Source: Ignavibacterium sp. (GTDB lineage: Bacteria; Bacteroidota; Ignavibacteria; Ignavibacteriales; Ignavibacteriaceae). Taken from it: a stretch of 64,000 nucleotides of DNA. The stretch spans positions 868,001-932,000 of the forward strand of contig NZ_AP026678.1 of the NCBI RefSeq assembly GCF_025998815.1, read 5' to 3'. The translations under genes were made by a program, and so were the position numbers. This document shows, piece after piece, positions 17,354 through 25,333 of the stretch. Every line of letters starts with the position of its first letter. Within the stretch, counting starts at the first letter, position 1. The notes under the pieces are model-generated. The model did no database searches and was not told the origin of the DNA. It saw only the letters and a list, made by a program, of their open reading frames with translations.

Positions 17354-18703
17354 TCAGATTGAAATTAATTTCCTGCTTTTGTAATTGAATCTTAGTGTCA
17401 GCATAATAGCAGAACAAGAAAGACCAATCAACAAACCAATCCAAACTCCAATTACACCAAGTCCGAATTTAAATCCGAGCAAATAACCCACCGGCAGACT
17501 TATTACCCAATAAGCAATGAATGTAATAACAGTAGGACCTTTTACATCGGTAAGTCCGCGTAGAATACCAATTCCCACTGCCTGAATTCCATCGGATAAT
17601 TGAAACAACGCAGCAATGACAAGTAGCTGAGATGCAATCTGAATAACAACCTCATCACGAATGTAAATGTATGGCAAATAATTTCTGAAGAGAATGAAGA
17701 CTAAACCTGAAACAGTCATCCACATCATTCCAAGAATGATTGCTGTAAAACCATTTTTGCGAACGAGATTTATGTTTTGTTCACCAACAGAATTTCCGAC
17801 TAATATTCCACCTGCCTGAGAAATTCCAAGTACTCCCATAAATGATATGGAAGCCAGAGAAATTGCAATCTGATGAGCTGCCAATTCATTTGCACCAATC
17901 CAGCCAATCATAACAACCGCAAAAGAGAATGCTCCGACTTCAAAGAAATACTGAAAGCCGCTGGGCAAACCAACGCTCAATATTTTTTTAATTACAGGAA
18001 AATTTATACTCTTAAAATGAAATGAAACATCATATATTCTGAATCGTTTATTTTTCATAACAAATATTAAAAGTGATAATGCCATAAACAATCTGGAAAT
18101 GAAAGTTGCCCATCCGGCACCATCAAGTTCCAATCTTGGGAAACCTAGTTTGCCAAAAATTAAAACCCAGTTAGCAAAAACATTTATAAAATTTGCAGCA
18201 AGAGTAATAATCATTGCAGGACGCATAATTGAAAGTCCCTCAATGAATTGTTTGTATGTTTGAAAAATCATCAATGGAAATATCGAAAGTCCGACAATAA
18301 TCATATATGATTTGGCTTTCTGCTGAACTGCATAAGACTGACCAAGAAGATGAAGATAATTTACTCCTGCTAAAATTATCAGGAAGACAATCAGTCCCAT
18401 CGCAAGATTAACAATCAAAGATTGTCTGAAATAAATTCCACATTCATCTAACTTTTTTGCACCGACAAGGATTGCAACAAGCGGGGTAACAGCAACTGAA
18501 TTTCCGATTGCAATAATCAGAACAAGAAATATCAAGCTATTGCTAAGTGATGCTGCAGCAAGCGGAACAGCACCAAGCTCTCCAACCATAATGCTATCAA
18601 CTACTCCCATCATTATCAAACCAAGCTGTCCGATAATTACAGGATAAGCTAATGATAAAGTTTTAACTATGTGACTCTTATTTTCTTTAAAGAATTTTAT
18701 CAT
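17354..18703 (-). CDS. MATE family multidrug/Na+ (or H+) antiporter
   Basis: A 449-residue, 12-helix inner-membrane exporter of the NorM branch. Typical features are 'YPVIIGQLGLIMMGVVDSIMVG' in two blocks (YPVIIGQLGLIM then GVVDSIMVGELG), repeated in the second half as 'GLPSGFQYFFEVGAFSF', with 'ANELAAHQIAISLASISFM' between. The chosen ATG (18701-18703) starts 'MIKFFKENK'; an in-frame TTG five codons upstream is less likely. It is monocistronic and convergent with the IF-2B-like gene. The 74-bp gap on its 3' side shows no clear terminator. Substrates cannot be inferred. Confidence 0.92.
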   Translation of the reverse strand: MIKFFKENKSHIVKTLSLAYPVIIGQLGLIMMGVVDSIMVGELGAVPLAAASLSNSLIFLVLIIAIGNSVAVTPLVAILVGAKKLDECGIYFRQSLIVNLAMGLIVFLIILAGVNYLHLLGQSYAVQQKAKSYMIIVGLSIFPLMIFQTYKQFIEGLSIMRPAMIITLAANFINVFANWVLIFGKLGFPRLELDGAGWATFISRLFMALSLLIFVMKNKRFRIYDVSFHFKSINFPVIKKILSVGLPSGFQYFFEVGAFSFAVVMIGWIGANELAAHQIAISLASISFMGVLGISQAGGILVGNSVGEQNINLVRKNGFTAIILGMMWMTVSGLVFILFRNYLPYIYIRDEVVIQIASQLLVIAALFQLSDGIQAVGIGILRGLTDVKGPTVITFIAYWVISLPVGYLLGFKFGLGVIGVWIGLLIGLSCSAIMLTLRFNYKSRKLISI

Positions 18704-18741
18704 AATAATTTCAAACAAAAATACTTTTATTCACTGACTTA

Positions 18742-18772
18742 ATAAAAAACCCCGACATTTGTCGGGGCTTAC
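18742..18772 (-). terminator. Rho-independent terminator of the HEAT-repeat gene
   Basis: A GC-rich perfect 7-bp stem, CCCCGAC with GTCGGGG (18750-18756 with 18761-18767), and a 4-nt loop. Read on the minus strand it is followed by a T tract. It is 40 bp past the stop of the HEAT-repeat gene and also just upstream of the MATE gene. Confidence 0.88.
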
Positions 18773-18810
18773 CTTAACCAACCAATGAGAGGTATTATTA
18801 GGAGGGAAAA

Positions 18811-19212
18811 TCATTTCAGTTTGTTTTCAAGATAATGATGATAAAATTTTTCACACATTCTTTTTACTCTTTCACTGTTATCAAACCTGATTGCCTGTTT
18901 GATTGCATATATTCCACGGGAATCATTAATCTTCAGCAATGACAAAGCTGCCAGTATTCTTGCATCATCAGAATCTTCTTTATGAAGCATTGACAATAAT
19001 TCAATTACAGCTTCATCAGCTTTAAATTCACCAAGCAGGAATGCAGAACTTGTTCTCAAACCGTAGTTATCAGATTTTATTCCCACCATAAGATTTTTAA
19101 TGATAGCTTCCCTGTTAACAGTAGATTTTTTAACGGGAGAATTTGTACCAAATGTGATACTGCAAAAACCTGTAACAATAAATACAACAAAAATTAAAAG
19201 AACATTTTTCAT
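18811..19212 (-). CDS. Small exported HEAT-repeat protein
   Basis: A 133-residue protein with a signal peptide or lipid-type leader (residues 1-22, MKNVLLIFVVFIVTGF then CSITFG). The Cys at 17 could serve as a lipobox, but the surrounding residues (TGFC) fit it poorly. The rest forms about two HEAT/PBS-lyase-like helical pairs: 'YGLRTSSAFLLGEFKADEAV', 'ELLSMLHKEDSDDARILAAL' and 'GIYAIKQAIRFDNSERV'. It is likely a periplasmic protein-protein interaction scaffold. The start has a strong AGGAGGTCG ribosome site, and a GC-rich terminator follows. No specific role can be assigned. Confidence 0.78.
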   Translation of the reverse strand: MKNVLLIFVVFIVTGFCSITFGTNSPVKKSTVNREAIIKNLMVGIKSDNYGLRTSSAFLLGEFKADEAVIELLSMLHKEDSDDARILAALSLLKINDSRGIYAIKQAIRFDNSERVKRMCEKFYHHYLENKLK

Positions 19213-19333
19213 AGCGACCTCCTGTAATGAAATTAATTTCTGATGTAATTATAATGTGTAAACAATAACTGCGATAGCGATTATTGACAGAAGGGTTTAG
19301 TGAGTGATGAAGGATTGAAAATCAGATATGAAA

Positions 19334-19567
19334 TTATCTTTGTTCCGGCTTACCGAATTTTAGAGAATTATAAATTGTAAACCGAAGATTATTCTTTGAT
19401 GATAAATCTTCTATTTCTTTAATTGAAGGTTTACGAATTTCTTCATTAGAGAGTTTTGCAGAAAGCAACCCTTTTTTTTCACCCGCAAAGATGAAGAATT
19501 CATTTGCTGAACCTAAAATTCCCGCAAAAAGGAAAAGTGTTAATATTAAAGCTAAAAAAGTTCTCAT
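19334..19567 (-). CDS. Small exported protein of unknown function
   Basis: A 77-residue open frame starting at ATG with a signal peptide (MRTFLALILTLFLFAGILGSA). A short polar mature part of about 55 residues follows with no recognisable domain. Upstream bases are AT-rich with no strong ribosome site. The signal peptide and isolated position between coding genes support it as real, but this cannot be confirmed from the sequence alone. Confidence 0.5.
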   Translation of the reverse strand: MRTFLALILTLFLFAGILGSANEFFIFAGEKKGLLSAKLSNEEIRKPSIKEIEDLSSKNNLRFTIYNSLKFGKPEQR

Positions 19568-19682
19568 AGTCTAAGCATAGTTTTGAAAGGCGGTTGCAAG
19601 ATTATCAAACCAATAATCAAAATCAAGATTAAAGATATTTGTTTTAATTAGTCCATTTGAAAATTTTTGTGCAGGAGAAAAA

Positions 19683-20714
19683 ATGATTATTCCAAATCCT
19701 TATATAAATTCATTCATAAAAACTCTTCGAAATAAAAGAGCTGATTTTATTCCACTCGCTGAACTCGGTGTTCATCCCATAATAAAAGAAAAATTTATTG
19801 GAAAAAAAATTTTGAATGTATCAGATGAAATTGAATTCTGGTACAAAGCCGGTTATGATTATGTTAAACTTCAGCCAATAGTTGATTTTAATCCTGCAAA
19901 GATCAACTTAGATACAAACCTTACTTATAATGATGATGGAACAGTTTTCAGAAAATGGGCTTCAGAAAGCAGTGGAGTAATAACTTCTTTAAAAGAATTT
20001 GAAGAGTATGTTTTTCCGGCAATAGATGAAATCGATTACAAAAGATTTGAGGATGCTGTAAAAAATCTTCCTGAAGGTATGGGAATCGTTGGACAATATG
20101 GTGATATTTTTACAATGACCTGGGAAATGATGGGCTTCGAAAATTTTTCTTTAGCTTTATTCGAAGATGATGAACTAATTAAAATGATTAATGATACAGT
20201 CGGAAGCATTGTTCTGAGTATGTTTGAAAATATGTCGCAGTTAGACGAAGTGAAAGCTCTGTGGTACAGTGACGATATTGCCTATACGAATGGACTAATG
20301 GTCTCACCTGAAACTTTAGATAAATACTTTTTTCCCTGGTTAAAAAAAATTGGAGAGATAGCTAAATCTGTGGACAAACCATTGATATATCACAGTGATG
20401 GAGTATTATTTGATGTAATGGACAAGTTAATTGATTGCGGAGTAAATGCTTTACACCCGATTGAACCTAAAGCAATGGATATAGTAGAAGTTAAAAAGCG
20501 TTTTGGAAACAAGCTTTGTTTGATTGGAAATATTGATGTTGATTTACTTGCCAGAGGGTCTAAAGAAGAGGTGATTAAAAATGTTTTGTTCAATATTGAA
20601 AAAGTTGGTGTGAATGGCGGATACTGTGTCGGTTCAGGAAATTCAATTCCTGAGTATGTTAATTTAGAAAATTACATTGCTATGATTGAAACCGTAAAAT
20701 CTTATCATTATTGA
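19683..20714 (+). CDS. UroD-family (MtaA/CmuA-like) corrinoid methyltransferase
   Basis: A 343-residue TIM-barrel protein of the uroporphyrinogen-decarboxylase superfamily. It lacks HemE's N-terminal 'MRQAGRY' signature, so it is not a heme-pathway decarboxylase. Features are 'ADFIPLAELGVHPIIKEKF' at the start, 'WYSDDIAYTNGLMVSPETLD' in the middle, 'IYHSDGVLFDVMDKLIDCGV' near residue 240, 'LHPIEPKAMDI', 'CLIGNIDVDLLARGS' and 'GGYCVGSGNSIPEY' at the end. This resembles cobalamin-linked methyltransferases that move methyl groups to or from corrinoid proteins. The usual zinc HxCG appears here as HSDG. It converges, with a 7-bp overlap, on a split MetH-like operon encoding a corrinoid protein, which supports the functional link. 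Methyl donor unknown. Confidence 0.8.
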   Translation: MIIPNPYINSFIKTLRNKRADFIPLAELGVHPIIKEKFIGKKILNVSDEIEFWYKAGYDYVKLQPIVDFNPAKINLDTNLTYNDDGTVFRKWASESSGVITSLKEFEEYVFPAIDEIDYKRFEDAVKNLPEGMGIVGQYGDIFTMTWEMMGFENFSLALFEDDELIKMINDTVGSIVLSMFENMSQLDEVKALWYSDDIAYTNGLMVSPETLDKYFFPWLKKIGEIAKSVDKPLIYHSDGVLFDVMDKLIDCGVNALHPIEPKAMDIVEVKKRFGNKLCLIGNIDVDLLARGSKEEVIKNVLFNIEKVGVNGGYCVGSGNSIPEYVNLENYIAMIETVKSYHY

Positions 20715-21601
20715 TTGCTTAAATAATCATCAACAACTTTTCTGATTACTTTGATATGCTCCGGAGTAGTACCACAGCAACCACCAATGATATTAATTCC
20801 AATCGCAAGAAAGCTTTTGACAAAGTTTGAAATTACTTCAGGAGTTTCTGAGTAAACAATTCTTCCATCAATCGTTTCGGGTAATCCTGCATTTGGTTGA
20901 ACGAGCAAAGGAATATTATGCGAGTAATCCCGAAGTTCTTTAACTAAATCAATCATATTATTGTAGCCACCACCACAATTAACACCTATTACATCAACGC
21001 CAAGAGTTATCATAGCTTGCAAAACATCTTTTGAAGTTGAACCCATCATTGTTCGGTATTCACCAGAAGTGTTTCTGTCAAAAGTAAAGGAACAAATCAA
21101 TGGCACATCGGCAAAACTTCTGGCTGCTTTTATTGCACATTCAGCTTCATCAATATCATAAAATGTCTCAATAAGAATTGCATCAACCCCACCATCAATC
21201 AAAGCTTTTATCTGATTCGTAAAAGATTCGATTAATTCTTCTTCTGATACATCACCTGTCATTAAAAATTTACCGGTTGGTCCTACAGAGCCCATAACAA
21301 GTTTATCAACAGCAGCTTCTCTTGATATCTCAGCAGCAAGTTTATTTAATTCATAAGCTTTATTCTCAAGATTGTAATGAGAAAGTTTTATCGAACTTCC
21401 ACCAAAACTGTTTGTTGAAATAATATCTGAGCCGGCATCAATATAGCTTTTTGCAATTTTTAAGATTTCCTCTCTGTTCGTTTCATTCCATAGTTCGGGA
21501 CACTCACCTGTTCGCAATCCAAGCTTGAATAATTCTGTTCCCCACGCTCCGTCGGAAACAATAATTTTTTTAGTTTCTAATTGTTCGAAAAATTTTTTCA
21601 T
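20708..21601 (-). CDS. Homocysteine S-methyltransferase domain protein (MetH N-terminal-like)
   Basis: A 297-residue zinc enzyme equivalent to the first module of cobalamin-dependent methionine synthase. It transfers a methyl group from methylcobalamin or another donor to homocysteine. Visible features are 'SDGAWGTELFKLGLRTGE' at the N-terminus, 'ISTNSFGGSSIKL', 'MGSVGPTGKFLMTGD', 'LIETFYDIDEAECAI', and the zinc ligands in 'GVNCGGGYNN' and 'IGGCCGTTPEH'. The start ATG is at 21599-21601. It is the last gene of a three-gene operon after the corrinoid protein and reactivation domain. No pterin-binding (methyl-THF) module is fused or adjacent. Alternatives are S-methylmethionine- or betaine-dependent enzymes (MmuM/BHMT-like), but the neighbours favour cobalamin. 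Confidence 0.86.
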   Translation of the reverse strand: MKKFFEQLETKKIIVSDGAWGTELFKLGLRTGECPELWNETNREEILKIAKSYIDAGSDIISTNSFGGSSIKLSHYNLENKAYELNKLAAEISREAAVDKLVMGSVGPTGKFLMTGDVSEEELIESFTNQIKALIDGGVDAILIETFYDIDEAECAIKAARSFADVPLICSFTFDRNTSGEYRTMMGSTSKDVLQAMITLGVDVIGVNCGGGYNNMIDLVKELRDYSHNIPLLVQPNAGLPETIDGRIVYSETPEVISNFVKSFLAIGINIIGGCCGTTPEHIKVIRKVVDDYLSNQ

Positions 21602-21612
21602 CGTTTTATTCC

Positions 21613-22308
21613 TTAATCAGATTTTCTCCGATAGCAAAATTCATCATCGCAAATTTCGCAATGATAATCTTTTCTGATAAGATTAAAAGCTGCTCCATAA
21701 ATTCCGCTAACAGATTTTATCGGCAACATTAATGAACTTTCCGTCAAGTGAACTCCGCAAAAGTCTTTTGGTAAAAGTGAAAATAATTTCTGTTGTTCAC
21801 TTACTGACCATCCACAGTAGCCCGGACTGTATCTATGAGTCATATTATAATTATTAATTTCCAACTCATTCTGAATTTGAAGTTCAAGTAAATCTGCTGT
21901 CAACTCCACCAACTCGGATGCAATTCTATCAAGTATAAATGCAGATATCGTATCTCCGTCTGAGACTAACTCCTGTACTTTTTCTTCCAGTCTGTTTCCA
22001 ACTGTGCAAACAAAAAGAAAAATATCCGAGACATCTTTCAAATCACGATAAATGATTGGACCTAAATTAAATTCAATATTATCAATAATCAGAATATTTT
22101 TTTGAAATGAGATATGCTTTGCGTCTATGTATTTATATCCTGCAACAGATTTGCAATTCTCAATTAAGAATGGATAAAGATAATGATAAGTATCTTTTAG
22201 AAGAGAAACATTTTGAGTCGAAAAATCTCTGAATGCTTCAATAAGTTTTTCTTCATTAAAATTCAGTTCATCAAAACTGAAAAAATATTGATTGATATCT
22301 TTAATCAA
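21613..22308 (-). CDS. MetH activation-domain-like protein (AdoMet-binding cobalamin reactivation)
   Basis: A 231-residue stand-alone version of the C-terminal activation domain of methionine synthase, which binds S-adenosylmethionine to remethylate oxidised cobalamin. Signatures are 'HRYSPGYCGWSVSEQQKLFS' (RxxPGY) near residue 163, 'SSLMLPIKSVSGIYGA' near 200, and a Cys-rich end 'CEICDDEFCYRRK' seen in stand-alone family members. It begins with TTG (22306-22308), which overlaps the stop of the corrinoid gene as TTGA; no ATG is available near the N-terminus, so coupling is likely. It lies 11 bp before the homocysteine methyltransferase gene. Confidence 0.84.
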   Translation of the reverse strand: MIKDINQYFFSFDELNFNEEKLIEAFRDFSTQNVSLLKDTYHYLYPFLIENCKSVAGYKYIDAKHISFQKNILIIDNIEFNLGPIIYRDLKDVSDIFLFVCTVGNRLEEKVQELVSDGDTISAFILDRIASELVELTADLLELQIQNELEINNYNMTHRYSPGYCGWSVSEQQKLFSLLPKDFCGVHLTESSLMLPIKSVSGIYGAAFNLIRKDYHCEICDDEFCYRRKSD

Positions 22309-22997
22309 TTCAAACTAAAATTTTTATTCAAATAATCGAGCATTCCCTGCGGATCCGGAGAATAAAGATCTGCTTTAATTTCATCAGCAAATTTCTGATT
22401 GAGTGGTGCACCACCAACTGCAACAGGAATTTCGGGGAAATCATTTTTTATATCTCTCACTATATCTTTCATATTAATCATTGTCGTTGTGAGCAATGCA
22501 GATAATCCAACTGCTTTGATATCATAATGTTTCAGTGCATTGATAATCTTTTCAGAACTTACATCAATTCCAAGATCAATCACCTCCCAACCACCGCCTT
22601 CAAGAACCATTTTAACAAGATTTTTTCCGATGTTATGCAAATCTCCTTTAACTGTTGCCAGAATAACTTTTCCTTTTAATTTCAAATCTCCTTTTACAAT
22701 GTAAGGTCTTAATATTTCCATCGCTGCGTTCATAGCTTTGGCAGATATCAAAACATCGGGAATGAAAATTTTTCCGTCGCGGAATTTTTCTCCAACTCTG
22801 CTCATTCCAACAAGCAATGCATTATCAAGTATTGTTTTTGGTGCGATGTTTCTGGAAAGTAGTTCAGCTAATAATTCTTCAACACCTGGTTGATCTATCA
22901 TATCAGAAGGAAATTTTGAGGATAGATTTACTTTGCCGCGCTCTATGCATAAAGCAAGCTGAGCTAAATAGTAATTCTCATCAAATGATGGATTCAT
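22305..22997 (-). CDS. Corrinoid (B12-binding) methyl-carrier protein
   Basis: A 230-residue protein with an N-terminal four-helix cap domain (about 1-95, 'LLVGMSRVGEKFRDGKIFIP' matches the B12-binding-2 family). A Rossmann-like B12 domain follows with the base-off ligand motif DxHxxG in 'VKGDLHNIGKN' (about residue 117), then 'VIDLGIDVSSEKI', 'VGLSALLTTTM' and 'PVAVGGAPLNQ'. This is the MtaC/MetH-type methyl carrier that shuttles between two methyltransferases. It starts at ATG 22995-22997, 41 bp after the OmpA gene, and overlaps the reactivation gene by 4 bp. Confidence 0.91.
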   Translation of the reverse strand: MNPSFDENYYLAQLALCIERGKVNLSSKFPSDMIDQPGVEELLAELLSRNIAPKTILDNALLVGMSRVGEKFRDGKIFIPDVLISAKAMNAAMEILRPYIVKGDLKLKGKVILATVKGDLHNIGKNLVKMVLEGGGWEVIDLGIDVSSEKIINALKHYDIKAVGLSALLTTTMINMKDIVRDIKNDFPEIPVAVGGAPLNQKFADEIKADLYSPDPQGMLDYLNKNFSLN

Positions 22998-23038
22998 ATT
23001 AAAATTAAATTATTAATAATCATCTATCACAAACATAA

Positions 23039-24694
23039 CTATTGCAATCTCAAAAATTCTATACGACGATTCTTTCTTTTATTCTCTTCTGAATTATTTG
23101 GTGCAACAGGACGATCAGGTCCGTATCCTTTCGTTTGAATCCTTTCTGGTTCAATTCCTCTTTTAACTAACCAATCTTTAACTGCTTTTGCGCGGCGGAT
23201 TGATAGCTCAATATTACTCTTTCTTGAGCCGACATTATCTGTGTGACCGCTGATCTCAACAACCATTTCAGGATAATTCTTCAAAGTTGTGTATGCATTC
23301 CAAAGCGCTGGTTCAGACTCAGGTTTTATAATGGCTTTATTCTTATCAAAAGTAATTCCTTCAAGAACAATTGGAACTCCAACTTCAATAACTTCTTTCT
23401 TCTTAATATCATCCTTAGGATTCAGTGGATTTGTATCATTTGCAATCTCTGTCCCATCATCAATTCCACCTTCATCAGTATCTAATTTATTTGGATCGGA
23501 TTTGTAAACATTAACTTCTTCGAAATCACTTAAAGTATCTCCATCACTATCACCTAGTGTCGGATCAGTTTTGAAAAGAAGGACTTCATCTCCGTCAGTA
23601 AGTTTATCTCCATCAGTGTCTTTTTCCAAAGGATTTGTTTTATGAACTAATACTTCATCTCCATCAGACAGCCCATCATCATCAGTGTCTTTATTATTTG
23701 GATTTGTTTTATTAACAAAAATTTCTTCATAATCAGATAGGCCATCAGAATCTGAATCTGTCTTTAGCGGATCAGTTTTATACACAAAAATCTCTGTTCT
23801 GTCATCGATTTGATCGAGGTCAGTATCAGTTGAAACCGGATTTGTTTTATAAACGAAAATTTCATCGTAATCATTTAACCCATCGTTATCAGAATCAACA
23901 ATTAATGGATTAGTCTTATATATTTTTACTTCATCGCCATCAGAGATTTTATCACCATCTGAATCAGGATTTTTTATATCAGTACCGAGTTCCTGTTCTT
24001 CACATTTAGTTAATCCATCATTATCACGATCAGATTGGCAGGTTTCGCCTCGCCAACTTACTCCGATTGATATATTAAAATATCCATCCCAAAGAAAATT
24101 ATTTTCGCCCCAGTATCCATCAAGGTCTAAAGAAGATGAAAGTGCACCACCAAAAGAAATATCATAAACAAACTTTTCTGACAATACAAATTCAGCACCT
24201 ACACCGAACGGATAAATTCCGGTCCAACCTTTTAGCTTGGGATTAACAGGACTAGGAATATCCGGACTCTTGGTTACTTCATAATACATCAAACCAATGC
24301 CAAGATAAAAATAGGGATTCCAGTTAGGTTTATTTGTTGGAACAATTCTTAGTCTTAAATCTATTGGTGTTATTGAAGATTCAAATGAACCATTGACGAC
24401 ATCTTTCTTTTTATCATAAGCTCTTCCTGCATAGAAACCGTGTCCAACATTAATATGAAGCTCATTGGTTTTTGAAATTTCATATCCATAAAATGCCTGA
24501 AATAAATGAGAGAATTTGAACCACTTGAATGATAAATCATCGTTTCCAAAAATTCCGAAGTTTGTAAACTCATTTTGAGGGAACAAAAGATTTGACCTTA
24601 TACCTATTTTATGTCCCCAATGCTTAAAATTATCCTGAGGTAAAGCTACTTCGTAGAATAGAATAAAAAATAAAAGTAAAAAAATTTTTTTCAT
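23039..24694 (-). CDS. OmpA-family outer-membrane protein with thrombospondin type-3 calcium repeats
   Basis: A 551-residue outer-membrane protein. It has a signal peptide (1-19), a beta-barrel-like domain (about 20-215) with aromatic alternating strands, and then about nine Asp-rich repeats (about 220-425). These repeats have the pattern DxDxDGxxDxxE, for example 'DRDNDGLTKCEEQELGT' and 'DSDSDGLSDYEEIFV', and should bind calcium. The C-terminal OmpA domain (about 435-551) has 'ISGHTDNVGSRKSNIELSIR', 'RAKAVKDWLVKRGI' and 'GPDRPVAPNNSEENKRKNRR', which bind peptidoglycan. It is transcribed ahead of the corrinoid operon with a 41-bp gap and may be co-transcribed, though a functional link is not obvious. 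Its promoter lies in the intergenic region before the giant surface gene. Confidence 0.91.
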   Translation of the reverse strand: MKKIFLLLFFILFYEVALPQDNFKHWGHKIGIRSNLLFPQNEFTNFGIFGNDDLSFKWFKFSHLFQAFYGYEISKTNELHINVGHGFYAGRAYDKKKDVVNGSFESSITPIDLRLRIVPTNKPNWNPYFYLGIGLMYYEVTKSPDIPSPVNPKLKGWTGIYPFGVGAEFVLSEKFVYDISFGGALSSSLDLDGYWGENNFLWDGYFNISIGVSWRGETCQSDRDNDGLTKCEEQELGTDIKNPDSDGDKISDGDEVKIYKTNPLIVDSDNDGLNDYDEIFVYKTNPVSTDTDLDQIDDRTEIFVYKTDPLKTDSDSDGLSDYEEIFVNKTNPNNKDTDDDGLSDGDEVLVHKTNPLEKDTDGDKLTDGDEVLLFKTDPTLGDSDGDTLSDFEEVNVYKSDPNKLDTDEGGIDDGTEIANDTNPLNPKDDIKKKEVIEVGVPIVLEGITFDKNKAIIKPESEPALWNAYTTLKNYPEMVVEISGHTDNVGSRKSNIELSIRRAKAVKDWLVKRGIEPERIQTKGYGPDRPVAPNNSEENKRKNRRIEFLRLQ

Positions 24695-25333
24695 TATATA
24701 TGTTCCCTCACAAAACTAGAATGAAAAAAGATATTATATATGATAGCAAATATATTAAAGCTTAATGTTAAGCTTTAATTATTCAGATAATTTTCAAAGT
24801 AAGTTCTTTTAGTTCTAATAATTATGCCATCAAAAAATCAAAATTTTACAAATTTTTTGCGACTTATCAGATGACTTTCTTTCCATTTTAAAAATAAGTT
24901 TTGAAAAAATACAAATTTACTCCTCATAATAGTTGACAAATCTTAAAGTAAAATTTAATTTTGAACAGCACTGTCATTGAGGTCTTTTGATTTTCTAATT
25001 TCAGCACGTTCAGTAAAAATTTTATAACAAATTAATTTGGAACGATGCTTTATGATTCAACTATTTAAATATAATAGAGTTATCACCTACCTGTTAAAAA
25101 ATATCTGGAATTTGTTCAATTAATATTATGAGAGGGCGCTATGCTTAATTGTAAAGGATATTTTTATCCAACATAGCTTTATTGAATATTCCGTAACATC
25201 TTTAACTCTTTATCTAGAAATTAAGCTGTCGAGGAAAAAAATCTAATTCTGAAATTTTATTATTAAACATATCAGACAGCTTATCCCATCAAATCAAAAA
25301 TTAATTCTATCCAATCATAAGAGGGCAAAAGCT
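24695..25333 (+). other. Long divergent intergenic region ahead of the first giant surface gene
   Basis: 639 bp without a convincing gene, very AT-rich. It must hold the promoter for the minus-strand OmpA gene and the promoter and leader for the plus-strand 2080-residue gene. A sigma-70-like candidate is at 24933-24961. A tiny frame (ATG at about 25141, 11 codons) follows a GAGGG ribosome-like site. No known riboswitch class was recognised. Confidence 0.6.
24933..24961 (+). promoter_or_regulatory. Candidate sigma-70-type promoter for the giant gene at 25334
   Basis: TTGACA (24933-24938), a 17-bp spacer, then TAATTT (24956-24961). If used, the transcript has a leader of about 365 nt. The same arrangement occurs upstream of the other giant gene (33380). 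In such AT-rich DNA a chance match is possible. Confidence 0.35.

Noticed and set aside
19683..20714. HemE (uroporphyrinogen decarboxylase) of heme synthesis
   Set aside because: No N-terminal MRQAGRY-type motif, and the genomic context is cobalamin methyl transfer.
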